A stretch of 64,000 nucleotides of DNA from PALSA-1353 sp036267155 (GCA_036267155.1 DATAWP010000007.1:13943-77942); one strand, 5' to 3'; shown: positions 9,492 through 17,611, counted from the stretch's first letter. The notes: a model not told the origin generated them from the sequence alone. Numbers and translations are program-made.

Positions 9492-10043
9492 ATGACACAG
9501 AAATCTATTGGCTGGATCGCGTTATACACGTGCGTGATAGCGGTCGCCGTCGCGGTTTTTGACGGCCATCGGCCAGAGCCGCAGACCGCGCAGGCCTCGA
9601 CTTCGCCGCAGTCGCCGGCGGTGTCTCCCGATGTCACCCAGGCGTGCCAGGCTGTCATCAATCAGATGGTCATGATTCAGCGAATCACCGCCGACGAGAT
9701 GCGCGCAACCGGCAGGAGATTCCTGCCGACGTTCGATGAATGCGTGGCTCAAGAGTATCAAATCGATACGTCAAGCTGTCCGGCCGATTTCCGATTGGCC
9801 GTATTGCATTTCGTTGCGGCCGAGGATTCCGCCCGCGTTCACGCCCACATGGACAAAACCGGCCAAGCCGAAGCGGCCCTCGCGGCATGCTTCGAAATGA
9901 TGGGGCCGAGGTTTGTTTCCGCTCCCCAATCGATGGTCGGTTCCGACGCGAAAGTCGCGGATGAGCAGAGGCAGGACCTGGCAAAAATTCAGTCGGCCGG
10001 ACTGGATCTGGTACAGGCTTCCATGAGATACGGCGTGAAATAG
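9492..10043 (+). CDS. Small exported or membrane-anchored protein, unknown function
   Basis: The 183-aa product starts at ATG 9492 with AGGAATT just upstream. A single hydrophobic segment (IGWIALYTCVIAVAVAVF) near the N-terminus is a signal anchor or uncleaved signal peptide, followed by a Pro/Ser/Thr-rich linker and a mostly helical domain with Cys residues in TQACQAV, DECVAQ, SSCPADF and AACFEM. The four cysteines could form two disulfides outside the cytoplasm. I do not recognise the family. It is a lone gene between the debranching enzyme, which is divergent, and the toxin-antitoxin pair. Confidence 0.65.
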   Translation: MTQKSIGWIALYTCVIAVAVAVFDGHRPEPQTAQASTSPQSPAVSPDVTQACQAVINQMVMIQRITADEMRATGRRFLPTFDECVAQEYQIDTSSCPADFRLAVLHFVAAEDSARVHAHMDKTGQAEAALAACFEMMGPRFVSAPQSMVGSDAKVADEQRQDLAKIQSAGLDLVQASMRYGVK

Positions 10044-10183
10044 CCTTCGGCCGATTTTCGAAAACGTCGGGGCGGATGATGGCACGAACCGTTCCCGGAG
10101 ACCGCGCCTCCGCATCATTTAGCAAATCAGTCTCAGGGTCGCTGTTTCCGGCGCAGCTTCCAACTTTTCTAGAGAACGCGATG

Positions 10184-10213
10184 GGCCCGCATCGCAGCGG
10201 CCCGCATCGCAGC
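10184..10213. repeat. Two tandem 15-bp repeats upstream of the toxin-antitoxin promoter
   Basis: GGCCCGCATCGCAGC occurs twice without a gap (10184-10198 and 10199-10213), ending 5 bp before the -35 box of the toxin gene promoter. The position fits an operator for autoregulation by the ribbon-helix-helix antitoxin, but that is inference. Confidence 0.6.
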
Positions 10214-10217
10214 TGCA

Positions 10218-10248
10218 TTGACTCGCCGGCGAATTTGTTATATACAAT
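10218..10248 (+). promoter_or_regulatory. Strong sigma-70 promoter of the BrnT/BrnA-like operon
   Basis: TTGACT (10218-10223) is separated by 17 nt from TATACA (10241-10246), which continues as TACAAT. Transcription would start around 10252-10254, only about 5 nt before the GTG start of the toxin gene, so the message may be nearly leaderless. Confidence 0.55.
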
Positions 10249-10257
10249 AATGAGCTC

Positions 10258-10527
10258 GTGAATCGCTTTCGCTGGAACCATTGGAATATCGAACACCTTG
10301 CCGAGCATCGCGTCGCCCCCGGGGACGCTGAACACGTGGTGAACCTGGCGCGTCGGCCTTATCCTCGGCAAATCGAAGATGAAAAGTTCTATATCGCGGG
10401 ACAAAGCCCCGATGGGACCTATTTGCAGGTGATCTACGTTTTGGACGCCGATGACGTGATCTACGTGATTCACGCTCGGCCGCTCACCGATCGTGAGAAG
10501 CGCATTTACCGCAGAAGCAAAAGATGA
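10258..10527 (+). CDS. BrnT-like type II toxin
   Basis: This 89-aa protein starts at GTG 10258; the nearby ATG (10250) closes after three codons. It has the BrnT pattern: an N-terminal FRWNHWNIEHLAEHRV segment (compare F-W-D-x-x-K-x-x-x-N-x-x-K-H-x-V), a central ARRPY...EDEKFYIAGQSPDGTYL and a C-terminal IYVIHARPLTDREKRIYRR. BrnT toxins are RelE-fold ribonucleases neutralised by BrnA. The gene overlaps the next one by ATGA. Usual BrnT residues differ in places (WNHWN instead of WDxxK), so this may be a divergent relative. The partner and overlap make the toxin-antitoxin assignment likely. Confidence 0.7.
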   Translation: MNRFRWNHWNIEHLAEHRVAPGDAEHVVNLARRPYPRQIEDEKFYIAGQSPDGTYLQVIYVLDADDVIYVIHARPLTDREKRIYRRSKR

Positions 10528-10829
10528 AGAAAAAACCGCGGAAAGCTTACTGGGACATGACTTCGGAGGAGCTCACCGAGGCCACGAAAGAGTTTGATCG
10601 GGAAGGGACCATTCTTCGCACCAAGCCGCTCAGCGCGGAAATGCGTCGAAAATGGGAGAAGGCCAAAAAGCGGGGGCGTCCCAAAGTGGGAGGAGGATCC
10701 AAACGGGTGCTTATTTCGATGGAGACGGGTCTTCTATTCCGAGCCGACAAACTAGCTCGCCGACGCGGCATCGGACGGTCCGAACTCATCGCTGAGGGCC
10801 TCAAGACGCTGCTGGCAAAAGCATCTTAA
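10524..10829 (+). CDS. BrnA-like antitoxin with ribbon-helix-helix C-terminus
   Basis: The 101-aa product starts at the ATG overlapping the toxin stop. The N-terminal half (YWDMTSEELTEATKEFD) resembles the toxin-binding region of small antitoxins. A basic linker (EKAKKRGRPKVGGGSKRV) leads into VLISMETGLLFRADKLARRR and IGRSELIAEGLKTLLAKA, which read as the strand and two helices of a ribbon-helix-helix domain. Such proteins bind and inhibit the toxin and repress their own promoter; the tandem 15-bp repeats at 10184 are a plausible target. It lies 24 nt before the phosphopantetheinyl transferase gene, so read-through into it is possible. Confidence 0.7.
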   Translation: MKKKPRKAYWDMTSEELTEATKEFDREGTILRTKPLSAEMRRKWEKAKKRGRPKVGGGSKRVLISMETGLLFRADKLARRRGIGRSELIAEGLKTLLAKAS

Positions 10830-10853
10830 ACGCCCCAAACCCAGGAACCGAAA

Positions 10854-11603
10854 ATGCAACCGCCCGCGACCTTGGAATGGGATGGGCTCGTCACGGCCGT
10901 CCACGGCTGGCAAAGTTTTTTGGATCATCTGCCCACGGAAAGTCTGGAACGTAAATGCCTTTCCTGGCTGTCGCCCGCCGAGCGGATTCGTCACAAGCAA
11001 TTCAAAACGGAAAAGCTGCGGCAACTTTATCTGGCGACCCGGACGCTGTGCCGCATGACGTTGTCGCGGTATACGGGCGTGAGCCCCGCGGCCTGGAAGT
11101 TCGTCAAAGCGGCGCACGGAAAGCCGAGGATCGCCGGGCCGGCAAAGTTCAAATCCCTGCGCTTCAATCTGACGCACACCGACGGACTCGTGATCTGCGT
11201 CGTGACCCGCGCCGGCGAGATCGGCGTGGATGCTGAACAGACCTCGCGCAGCGTTGACATTCCCCAGGTCGTCCGACATTTCTTTTCCGCGGCGGAGCAA
11301 GCGATTTTTGCGGACCTGCCGCGGAAGCAGCGCACGACATGGTTCTTGCGGCAATGGGTTCTGAAAGAGGCGTACCTCAAGGGGCGGGGGATGGGTCTGG
11401 CACTTTCGCCGGATCGTTTCACGATCGAGTTGGACGATAACGGCCAGCCGTTGCCGCTCGGCAACTGGCGGTTTGCACTCCATCGCCCAAGTCCGCGGCA
11501 CGTGGCGGCGGCGGCCATACGCCGGCAGCGCGGCGCTGCTCCGGTTTCCTTCAATTGGTTTGTGGCCGACGATCTACTCGAAGCTTGCATCGCCGTCGAA
11601 TGA
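10854..11603 (+). CDS. 4'-phosphopantetheinyl transferase, Sfp type
   Basis: The 249-aa enzyme moves the phosphopantetheine arm of CoA onto a carrier-protein serine. The Sfp motifs are present: FNLTHT (104-109), IGVDAEQ with metal ligands D126 and E128, and WVLKEAYLKGRG (168-179) with K171, E172 and K176. The length is that of two-domain Sfp enzymes rather than AcpS. It faces the A-PCP/P450/GNAT run and its 3' end overlaps the GNAT gene by 30 bp on opposite strands. The likely substrate is Ser568 of the carrier domain encoded at 13951. The start at ATG 10854 gives the expected N-terminus. Confidence 0.9.
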   Translation: MQPPATLEWDGLVTAVHGWQSFLDHLPTESLERKCLSWLSPAERIRHKQFKTEKLRQLYLATRTLCRMTLSRYTGVSPAAWKFVKAAHGKPRIAGPAKFKSLRFNLTHTDGLVICVVTRAGEIGVDAEQTSRSVDIPQVVRHFFSAAEQAIFADLPRKQRTTWFLRQWVLKEAYLKGRGMGLALSPDRFTIELDDNGQPLPLGNWRFALHRPSPRHVAAAAIRRQRGAAPVSFNWFVADDLLEACIAVE

Positions 11604-12716
11604 CGATGGATCCCAAACCTGCGGCTGGCGCAGGTCATCCGCCAGCGCCGGATCGGCCGCCTGATAATAAAACGGCCAGTAAGGATTTTTCTGGCGGTAG
11701 GGCGCGAAACGATCGAACGATCGCATCTTCGGCAGATCGCATCCAAGATGATCGAGGATATCGATCTTTTCCGCTGCACATCGGCGAAGTGCGGCCCGCA
11801 ACAGGTCAGGCAGCAGATCGCAATCCGGTTCGACGCTCTGGTAATCGACCAGTCTCATGCGGCGCATGCCCTCCTCCCGGTCCTGCCGCTTCAGGATGCA
11901 ATAGGCGCGAAGCAGCCCGTCGCGAGAAGCGGTGAAAATCCACAGGCGTCCTCTGCGCATCGGGATCGCGAAGTGCCATGAGAGAGCCTGGCTGTCCCGC
12001 CAGGCGAGCAGTTTCTCGGGGTTTTGCCGAAGGAGTTCGTCCCAGAACGAGTCGAAGCGCGAGTCGAACCTGTCCGTCTCCGCGATGACAACCGAACCGG
12101 CAGCGGCCGGCAGGGATTTGCGGAAAAGTGCATCCTTCGCCCACAGCGCACCCGCCGCGGGGTGGGCCAGGAGACCGGCAAGCGGCACGCCCATTTTCCC
12201 CAGCGCTTTGTGCGCGAAGCCGCGATAGCCAGTGATCCAATACGCGATGGTCCGCCAATCGCCGAGCGGAACGCGGGTGGCCAACTCGTTGAGCGTTCCC
12301 GTCGCCATCGGTCCTACCGTGGTATTGATGAACAGGTCGGCTCCGCTTTGGTTGAAGTATTCGTCCATGAGCAGGAGGGAGAAACCGCGATATTCGCCGG
12401 AGACAACCCAGGCCCGGCCGTTGGCCGAGATCAACTCGCGGCCACGAAATCGGTACATCGAAGGGACATTCATCACCGAGCCGACCACGTGTCCGCCGGC
12501 GTCTTCCAGCACCCATCCGATCGGCCAGTTCTGGTTGAGACGCGGCCACAGGGGGTTTTCCAGCCAGACGCCGCGCCAATCGTGCTCCGGCTGGGTGTCC
12601 AGTGAATGTGACGATTCCAGCCGGGCGATCTGTGGGTAATCATCGAAGCGCGCAAGCCGCAGTCGCGGCGGTGAGAGCCGCGGCGATTTTGCGGGTGATG
12701 GCGTCTGGGTCCTCAC
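11574..12716 (-). CDS. GNAT-like acyltransferase, third gene of the A-PCP/P450 run
   Basis: The 380-aa protein starts with GTG in a GTGA overlap with the P450 stop. It opens with a GNAT-like half: LRLARFDDYPQIARLESSH, then IGWVLEDAGGHVVGSVMNVP and AWVVSGEYRGFSLLLMDEYF, the last resembling the acyl-CoA-binding motif (V-x-x-x-YRG-x-G). A second half of similar size (RLWIFTASRDGLLRAYCIL, EKIDILDHLGCDLPKM) suggests a duplicated GNAT or FemAB-type fold. The adjoining A-PCP makes transfer of an aminoacyl group from the carrier to an acceptor a reasonable guess, because no thioesterase or condensation domain is present. The substrate cannot be read from the sequence. Confidence 0.65.
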   Translation of the reverse strand: MRTQTPSPAKSPRLSPPRLRLARFDDYPQIARLESSHSLDTQPEHDWRGVWLENPLWPRLNQNWPIGWVLEDAGGHVVGSVMNVPSMYRFRGRELISANGRAWVVSGEYRGFSLLLMDEYFNQSGADLFINTTVGPMATGTLNELATRVPLGDWRTIAYWITGYRGFAHKALGKMGVPLAGLLAHPAAGALWAKDALFRKSLPAAAGSVVIAETDRFDSRFDSFWDELLRQNPEKLLAWRDSQALSWHFAIPMRRGRLWIFTASRDGLLRAYCILKRQDREEGMRRMRLVDYQSVEPDCDLLPDLLRAALRRCAAEKIDILDHLGCDLPKMRSFDRFAPYRQKNPYWPFYYQAADPALADDLRQPQVWDPSSFDGDASFE

Positions 12717-13954
12717 AGGTTCGAGCCATACGACAGCGGCAAAGACTTCAGGCCGCGCAGGCCAAGGTTTTCGCGCCAGACAAGCCGATCGCCGGTCAAT
12801 TGAAGCGTTGGAAATCGGCGCAGGAGCGTTTCAAATGCGATGTGCCCTTCGAGGCGGGCTAGCGGCGCTCCAAAGCAAAAGTGAGCGGCCCAGCCGAAGG
12901 CCAAATGCCGGTTGTCGGGCCGGTCGAAGTCCAGACGGTCCGGGTCGGGAAATCGCTGGGGGTCGCGATTGCCAGCGGCCATGACCGCGATCACCGCCTG
13001 TCGTTTGCGGATCGTTTTGCCCCCGAGCGTGACATCGTCCGGGGCCAGCCGCGCGGTGTGTTGGCTGGGGCTTTCGTACCGCAGCAGTTCCTCCACCGCG
13101 GCCGGCATGATCTCCGGCTCGTTTCGCAGCCGCGCCATGTGGTCCGGGTTGCGCAGCAGCGTGAGCATGCCGTTGCCGATTAAATTGGTCGTCGTTTCCA
13201 GTCCGCCGACCATGGTGACGATGCAATTCGCGACCACTTCTTCATCGCTCAGATGATCGCCGTCCACCTCGGTGGTCATCAGTGCGTGGATCAACCCATC
13301 CCGCGGGTTCTTCCGCTGCTCGCGGATGGCGTTGTGGAAATAATTGGCCAGCCCATCGACCGCCTTGAGCACTCCGCCCAATCGGTCGGGGTTATGCTGA
13401 AAATTCCCCAGCATCTCGGCGAACGTGACGGACCAATCCTTGAGTTGGCCGTGGTCGTCAACCGGCGCCCCAAGCAGTTCGGCGGTCACGATGGCCGGCA
13501 ACGGCTCGGCGAAGTCGGCCAGCAGATCCATTCGCCCGCCGCCGCGCGCGTAAATCTCATCGATCAGCTTCGTGGCGATTTCCTGGATATGTCCTCGCAT
13601 GAGCCGGACTCGGGCAGGCACAAACGCCGCCCCGGCCAGCTTCCGCAGGCGAGTGTGCGCCGGCGCGTCCATGAAAAGCATCTGCTTGACCATCACCTTG
13701 GCGATGGGGCTGACTTCCGGCGCACCCAACGCTTCGAAATACTGCGGCGACGGCGTGCGCTCGGCGGAAAACCGGGTCAGGACGGTAATCACATCTTCGT
13801 ATCGCGTGACAATCCAGGCGTGGAGGTACGGGTCCCAGTGGACCGGGTCGTGCGAGCGCAGCCGCTGATACAGCGGATAAGGATTCGCCAGCACCTCCGG
13901 GTCGAGAAGGTGATAAAGACTCAAGGGTTCTTCCGCCGCACTGACGGTTTTCAT
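12713..13954 (-). CDS. Cytochrome P450 coupled to the A-PCP protein
   Basis: The 413-aa soluble bacterial P450 carries the I-helix oxygen-activation motif VGGLETTTN (usual form A/G-G-x-E/D-T-T), the K-helix EELLRY (ExxR) and the heme loop FGWAAHFCFGAPLARLEG with axial Cys360. In the heme loop the usual second Gly of FGxGxHxC is Ala. Its ATG overlaps the stop of the A-PCP gene (ATGA) and its own stop overlaps the GNAT gene, so the three are translated together. In NovH/NovI and NikP1/NikQ a P450 encoded beside an A-PCP didomain beta-hydroxylates the amino acid held on the carrier, and I infer the same role here. Redox partners are not encoded nearby. Confidence 0.9.
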   Translation of the reverse strand: MKTVSAAEEPLSLYHLLDPEVLANPYPLYQRLRSHDPVHWDPYLHAWIVTRYEDVITVLTRFSAERTPSPQYFEALGAPEVSPIAKVMVKQMLFMDAPAHTRLRKLAGAAFVPARVRLMRGHIQEIATKLIDEIYARGGGRMDLLADFAEPLPAIVTAELLGAPVDDHGQLKDWSVTFAEMLGNFQHNPDRLGGVLKAVDGLANYFHNAIREQRKNPRDGLIHALMTTEVDGDHLSDEEVVANCIVTMVGGLETTTNLIGNGMLTLLRNPDHMARLRNEPEIMPAAVEELLRYESPSQHTARLAPDDVTLGGKTIRKRQAVIAVMAAGNRDPQRFPDPDRLDFDRPDNRHLAFGWAAHFCFGAPLARLEGHIAFETLLRRFPTLQLTGDRLVWRENLGLRGLKSLPLSYGSNL

Positions 13955-15789
13955 CGGCTTGCCTCGACCAGGCGCGCCACCGCGGCCGACAGCCCGGCGA
14001 CCGTCGGCGCGTCGAAAAGCTGCCGAAGCGTTAGCTTCACGCCGAACATGTCCCGCAACCTCGCCACGAGTTGCACGCCCAGCATCGAGTGGCCGCCGAG
14101 CATGAAGAAGTTGTCGTCGATCGCAACCGCCGGTTGGCCGAGCAGCGACGCCACCATGGCGGCGATCTTCGCTTGAAGCCCGTCGTCCGGGCTTGGCGCG
14201 GCGGCAGTATCACGGTTTCGAAGCACGTTATCCGCAGTGGGCGCCGGCAGGGCCGATTTGTCGAGCTTTCCGTTGGCCGTCATCGGCAACGTCGAGATCG
14301 TCACGTAGCGAGCCGGGATCATGTAATCCGGCAGTCGCGTGGCGAGAAACTCGCGCAGGTCCGAGGCGGTGAGCCGCACGTTGCGGGCAGCAACCACGTA
14401 AGCAACGAGGATCGGCCCATCCGCGGTGTCGCAAACCACGGCCGCGCTGGCTTCGATTCCCGGATAACGGTCCAGGCAGGCGACGATCTCGCCAAGTTCA
14501 ACCCGATATCCGCGAATCTTGACCTGTTCATCCAGACGGCCCAGAAATGCGATCTCTCCGCTGGCCAGCAGGCGGGCACGATCGCCCGTGCGATAGACAC
14601 GCAGCGGCGGCCCGGAACGCGGCGAGTACGTCACGAATCGGCTCGCCGTAAGCTCGGGATTGTTTCGATACCCACGTCCCACGAGCATGCCGCCGATGCA
14701 CAGTTCCCCCGCCCCTCCCGGACTCACCGGGCGTAATTCTTCGTCCAGAATCAGCACCACGGCGTTGGTGATCGGCCGGCCGATGGACGGCGGACCGCTG
14801 GCATCCGCGTCCGGCGCGACCGTTCCCGATGTGGCCACGACCGTGCATTCGCTCGGACCGTAATTGTTGACAAGGACGAACGGCAGCCCGGCGATCGGCC
14901 TGCGGTGCAGCGTATCAGCGCCGGTGAGCAAAATCCGAAATGCCGAATCCGCAGGCCAGCTTTCGCCGAGCAATTGTTCGGCCAGCACGGTTGGGACAAA
15001 GCTGAGGGTAATTCTTTCGGCAACGATCCAGTCGCGAAGGGCCTGCGCCGAGCGGCGGGTCAATTCATCGGCGAAGTGCAGGCTCGCGCCGGCGGTGAGG
15101 TACGGCCAAATCTCCCACCCCGCGGCGTCAAACCCCAGCCCGGCGACCTGGCTGGCCCGGTCGGCGGCGGTGACGTTGAATGCGCTTTGGTGCCACTCGA
15201 TCAGATTGCACAGGTTTGCATGGGTGATCTCCACGCCCTTGGGCCGGCCCGTGGAACCCGATGTGTACACCACATAAGCCAGGCTGCTGGGAATCGGCTC
15301 GACGCAGATTGGATTCGTCGGCTGCGTCGCGATTGACGGCGCATCCGATCCGTCGATCTCAATCGCCCGCCATCCGGCCGGCTTTAATCCCCGCGCCTTT
15401 TGCCGGTGCGTGACCAGCAAAATCGCCCCCGAGTCCGCGAGGATGAACGACGCCCGATCCGCCGGCGTGGAAGCGTCCAGCGGCAAATACGCCGCCCCGG
15501 TTTTCAATATGGCCAGTGCCGCCACGACGAATTCCGCTGAACGCTCCAGCAAAAGTCCAATGCACGACTCCGGCCCGGCGCCCTCTTCCAGCAGAAAGGC
15601 CGCCAGTTGGTTGGCGCGGCACTCAAGTTCCGCGTACGTGAGATGGCCCACTCCGTCAACAACGGCCAACTGCTGCGGCGCAGCCGCGGCGTGCGATGCG
15701 ATGCGGGATGTAATCGAGACGGCAGGATTCTGCGCCGCGAGCGCTTCGCGCTCCGGAAATGGCGCGCGCTGCAAAACAACAGATGACAT
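13951..15789 (-). CDS. NRPS adenylation-carrier didomain (A-PCP), predicted leucine-activating
   Basis: The 612-aa protein starts at ATG 15789 with GGAG and GGAGAAA upstream; the longer open frame to 15933 is not conserved. The adenylation domain (30-515) has A3 YTSGSTGRPKG (175-185), A5 NNYGPSEC, A7 YRTGDRARLL, A8 GRLDEQVKIRGYRVELGEI and A10 NGKLDK. The carrier domain (535-605) has FFMLGGHSML with pantetheine Ser568. No condensation, epimerase or thioesterase domain is present, so it is a stand-alone loading module. Aligned by eye to GrsA, the specificity positions are D221, A222, W225, F264, L288, G290, N309, V317, V318 and K508 (DAWFLGNVVK), a leucine code. Coupled P450 and GNAT genes follow. 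Confidence 0.93.
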   Translation of the reverse strand: MSSVVLQRAPFPEREALAAQNPAVSITSRIASHAAAAPQQLAVVDGVGHLTYAELECRANQLAAFLLEEGAGPESCIGLLLERSAEFVVAALAILKTGAAYLPLDASTPADRASFILADSGAILLVTHRQKARGLKPAGWRAIEIDGSDAPSIATQPTNPICVEPIPSSLAYVVYTSGSTGRPKGVEITHANLCNLIEWHQSAFNVTAADRASQVAGLGFDAAGWEIWPYLTAGASLHFADELTRRSAQALRDWIVAERITLSFVPTVLAEQLLGESWPADSAFRILLTGADTLHRRPIAGLPFVLVNNYGPSECTVVATSGTVAPDADASGPPSIGRPITNAVVLILDEELRPVSPGGAGELCIGGMLVGRGYRNNPELTASRFVTYSPRSGPPLRVYRTGDRARLLASGEIAFLGRLDEQVKIRGYRVELGEIVACLDRYPGIEASAAVVCDTADGPILVAYVVAARNVRLTASDLREFLATRLPDYMIPARYVTISTLPMTANGKLDKSALPAPTADNVLRNRDTAAAPSPDDGLQAKIAAMVASLLGQPAVAIDDNFFMLGGHSMLGVQLVARLRDMFGVKLTLRQLFDAPTVAGLSAAVARLVEASR

Positions 15790-16101
15790 TTTTCTCCACT
15801 CCTCAGACGTTCCCCCTCTGCGACCGATTAAAAAATCGAATTGCGGACCCCGCAAATCAACCACGGGCGCCCGTTCGAAGCGATCCCAGCAAGTGTCTAA
15901 TAATATGGTGACCCGACTTCGAGAAATGTACATTCGAATTTAATGCGAAACAAGGTCCGATTGTGTCTTTCTTTGCCCCATCGGACATCCGACAACGTAT
16001 CTGGGCAAAATTTTTCGTATATTAATATCAACTCCCGCAGACCCCACTTTATTCCTGTATCTTGCGTGATTTAGCTTTTCGAGAGGGCAATCCGGATTCA
16101 A
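15790..16101. other. AT-richer gap between the A-PCP gene and tRNA-Arg
   Basis: This 312-bp gap is clearly more AT-rich than its neighbours, especially 15895-15945 and 16005-16035, and should contain the promoter of the A-PCP/P450/GNAT run. I see no confident -35/-10 pair, no ORF with a ribosome binding site, and no direct repeat of the tRNA 3' end. Confidence 0.4.
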
Positions 16102-16175
16102 CGCACCCGGCAGGATTCGAACCTGCGACCGGCGGATTAGAAATCCGCTGCTCTATCCAACTGAGCTACGGGTGC
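16102..16175 (-). tRNA. tRNA-Arg (anticodon TCT)
   Basis: The minus strand folds as a full cloverleaf. Acceptor GCACCCG pairs with CGGGTGC, the D arm is GCTC/GAGC, and the anticodon stem GCGGA/TCCGC carries loop TTTCTAA with anticodon TCT (Arg, AGA codons). The T arm is GCAGG/CCTGC with loop TTCGAAT. The discriminator is G at 16102 and CCA is not encoded. Its 3' end points at the A-PCP cluster. Confidence 0.97.
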
Positions 16176-16225
16176 TCACAATCCCTCAATGTACGCCTGC
16201 CAAGGGCTTTTTCAAACAGGCTTTT

Positions 16226-17611
16226 TCAAACCGGCGAGGCAAGACCCCTGATAGCGTCGGCAGCGGGACGGTGGCGTGGTATCCGCGTAGCGGCGATCGA
16301 CCAGCAGGCGGTGGCGATCACTAAATAATAATAGTTGCAAAAAGCCTGCTTATTGAATTCGAAAAAGGCCAGGTACGTGAAAGTCAGGGCCGTGGCGAAG
16401 CCGGCCGGGGAATGCACCGCCCGGCGCAGACCCAGCGCGATCGCGATCGCCAGCGGCGGCAGCGAGGTCCACATCGGAAGCCTCAGTTTGTGCGTATGGT
16501 TGAAGACGAATACGAGGTAGCTCAGTGCATCAGTGCGGAACGGCTGGAGGAACTGGAATTCCACCACCGAGCGGAAAAAGGCCGCGGGATTCCAAACGAA
16601 AAATGGCAGATTGATGACGGCAACCACCAGGCCGGCTTTGACCAGCATATCGCGAAACGCCTTCCAATAATCCGGGCCATCCAGAAGCAGCGGAAGCAGC
16701 GGGATGGCCAGCACCGCATATTGCTTGGTGGACAAATACAATCCCAAGCACCAGGGCAGCGCCTTGGGCCAGCGGCAGGCGCAGAACATCGTGAGCGAAA
16801 AAGTCAGGACCAGCAGGGGCTCGGTCCAGGCGAGGTCCAGCACGTAAATCGCCCGCGGGGTGAGGAGAAAAATGACAGCGGCCAAAGGGCCGATTCGGCC
16901 CGGGCGGGCGGCGGCCATCAGGATCGCCGACAGGCCCACGGCGATCACCATGGCGTAACGCACGTCGCCGCCGATCAGTTGGGCCGGCAGGACCATCAGA
17001 AGGCTCAGGGGCAAATAGGGGAATCCGACCGTGAGCATGCCGTGGGCGTCCACGACGCCGGGACCGTAAAACGGCGTGCCCGGCGGATAAACGCTGGGAT
17101 ATCGGAACGTGTAAGGATTCAGCCCATGCGACAAGGCCCAGGAGCCGGTGGCCTGGAAGTTGAACACGTCGATGCCGGGGAATTTTGAGTGAGCGTTGAA
17201 AGCGATTTCTCCCGCGAAGAAAAACGCCCCGGCCATGATGAACATCAGCGGCAAGCGCAATCCGCGCAGCGGGAAGAATTGCGCCAAGCCGAGCACGGCA
17301 ATCGTCGCCAGCGCAAGGGTGATTTGCCGGTCGGAGCTGGTCTCGCGCAAAAGCAGATACGCCTCGATGGCGATGCAGGCCGCCAGCGTCAGCGGCAATA
17401 CCCGGCGGCAAAATGCTTCGAGTCGCGCATAAGCGGGCAAAACGACTGCAACAAGACCAAAAATGCTGCTGACCGTCAGCCAGATCAGGGCCCACTTGGT
17501 GTAGGTTCCCAGCTTGATGTTGATGGCATAACCGAGAGTTAGCGCGAGCAAGGCCAGAGCCAATGCGGTGACGGCGCGGTCCTGTGGATGGCTCTGAATC
17601 TGTCGGTTCAC
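16226..17611 (-). CDS. Polytopic membrane protein, GT-C/DUF2029-like glycosyltransferase
   Basis: The 461-aa protein has about 11-12 membrane helices. After four N-terminal helices comes a loop with FPGIDVFNFQATGSWALSHG and LNPYTFRYPSVYPPGT. The Asp of FPGID, followed by an aromatic, Pro-rich segment, is what GT-C enzymes using polyprenyl-phosphate sugars show in their first large external loop. It resembles the DUF2029/mannosyltransferase group, but the sugar and acceptor are unknown. The start is GTG 17611 without a clear Shine-Dalgarno. It is monocistronic and convergent with nothing; tRNA-Arg follows it on the same strand. Confidence 0.65.
   Translation of the reverse strand: MNRQIQSHPQDRAVTALALALLALTLGYAINIKLGTYTKWALIWLTVSSIFGLVAVVLPAYARLEAFCRRVLPLTLAACIAIEAYLLLRETSSDRQITLALATIAVLGLAQFFPLRGLRLPLMFIMAGAFFFAGEIAFNAHSKFPGIDVFNFQATGSWALSHGLNPYTFRYPSVYPPGTPFYGPGVVDAHGMLTVGFPYLPLSLLMVLPAQLIGGDVRYAMVIAVGLSAILMAAARPGRIGPLAAVIFLLTPRAIYVLDLAWTEPLLVLTFSLTMFCACRWPKALPWCLGLYLSTKQYAVLAIPLLPLLLDGPDYWKAFRDMLVKAGLVVAVINLPFFVWNPAAFFRSVVEFQFLQPFRTDALSYLVFVFNHTHKLRLPMWTSLPPLAIAIALGLRRAVHSPAGFATALTFTYLAFFEFNKQAFCNYYYLVIATACWSIAATRIPRHRPAADAIRGLASPV

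Noticed and set aside
10044..16101. Search for attachment-site repeats matching the tRNA-Arg 3' end
   Set aside because: No second copy of the T-arm/acceptor sequence was seen and no integrase is encoded in the window.
16062..16328. 88-codon plus-strand frame reading FEPATGGLEIRCSIQLSYG
   Set aside because: This is the translated antisense of tRNA-Arg, a classic false protein.
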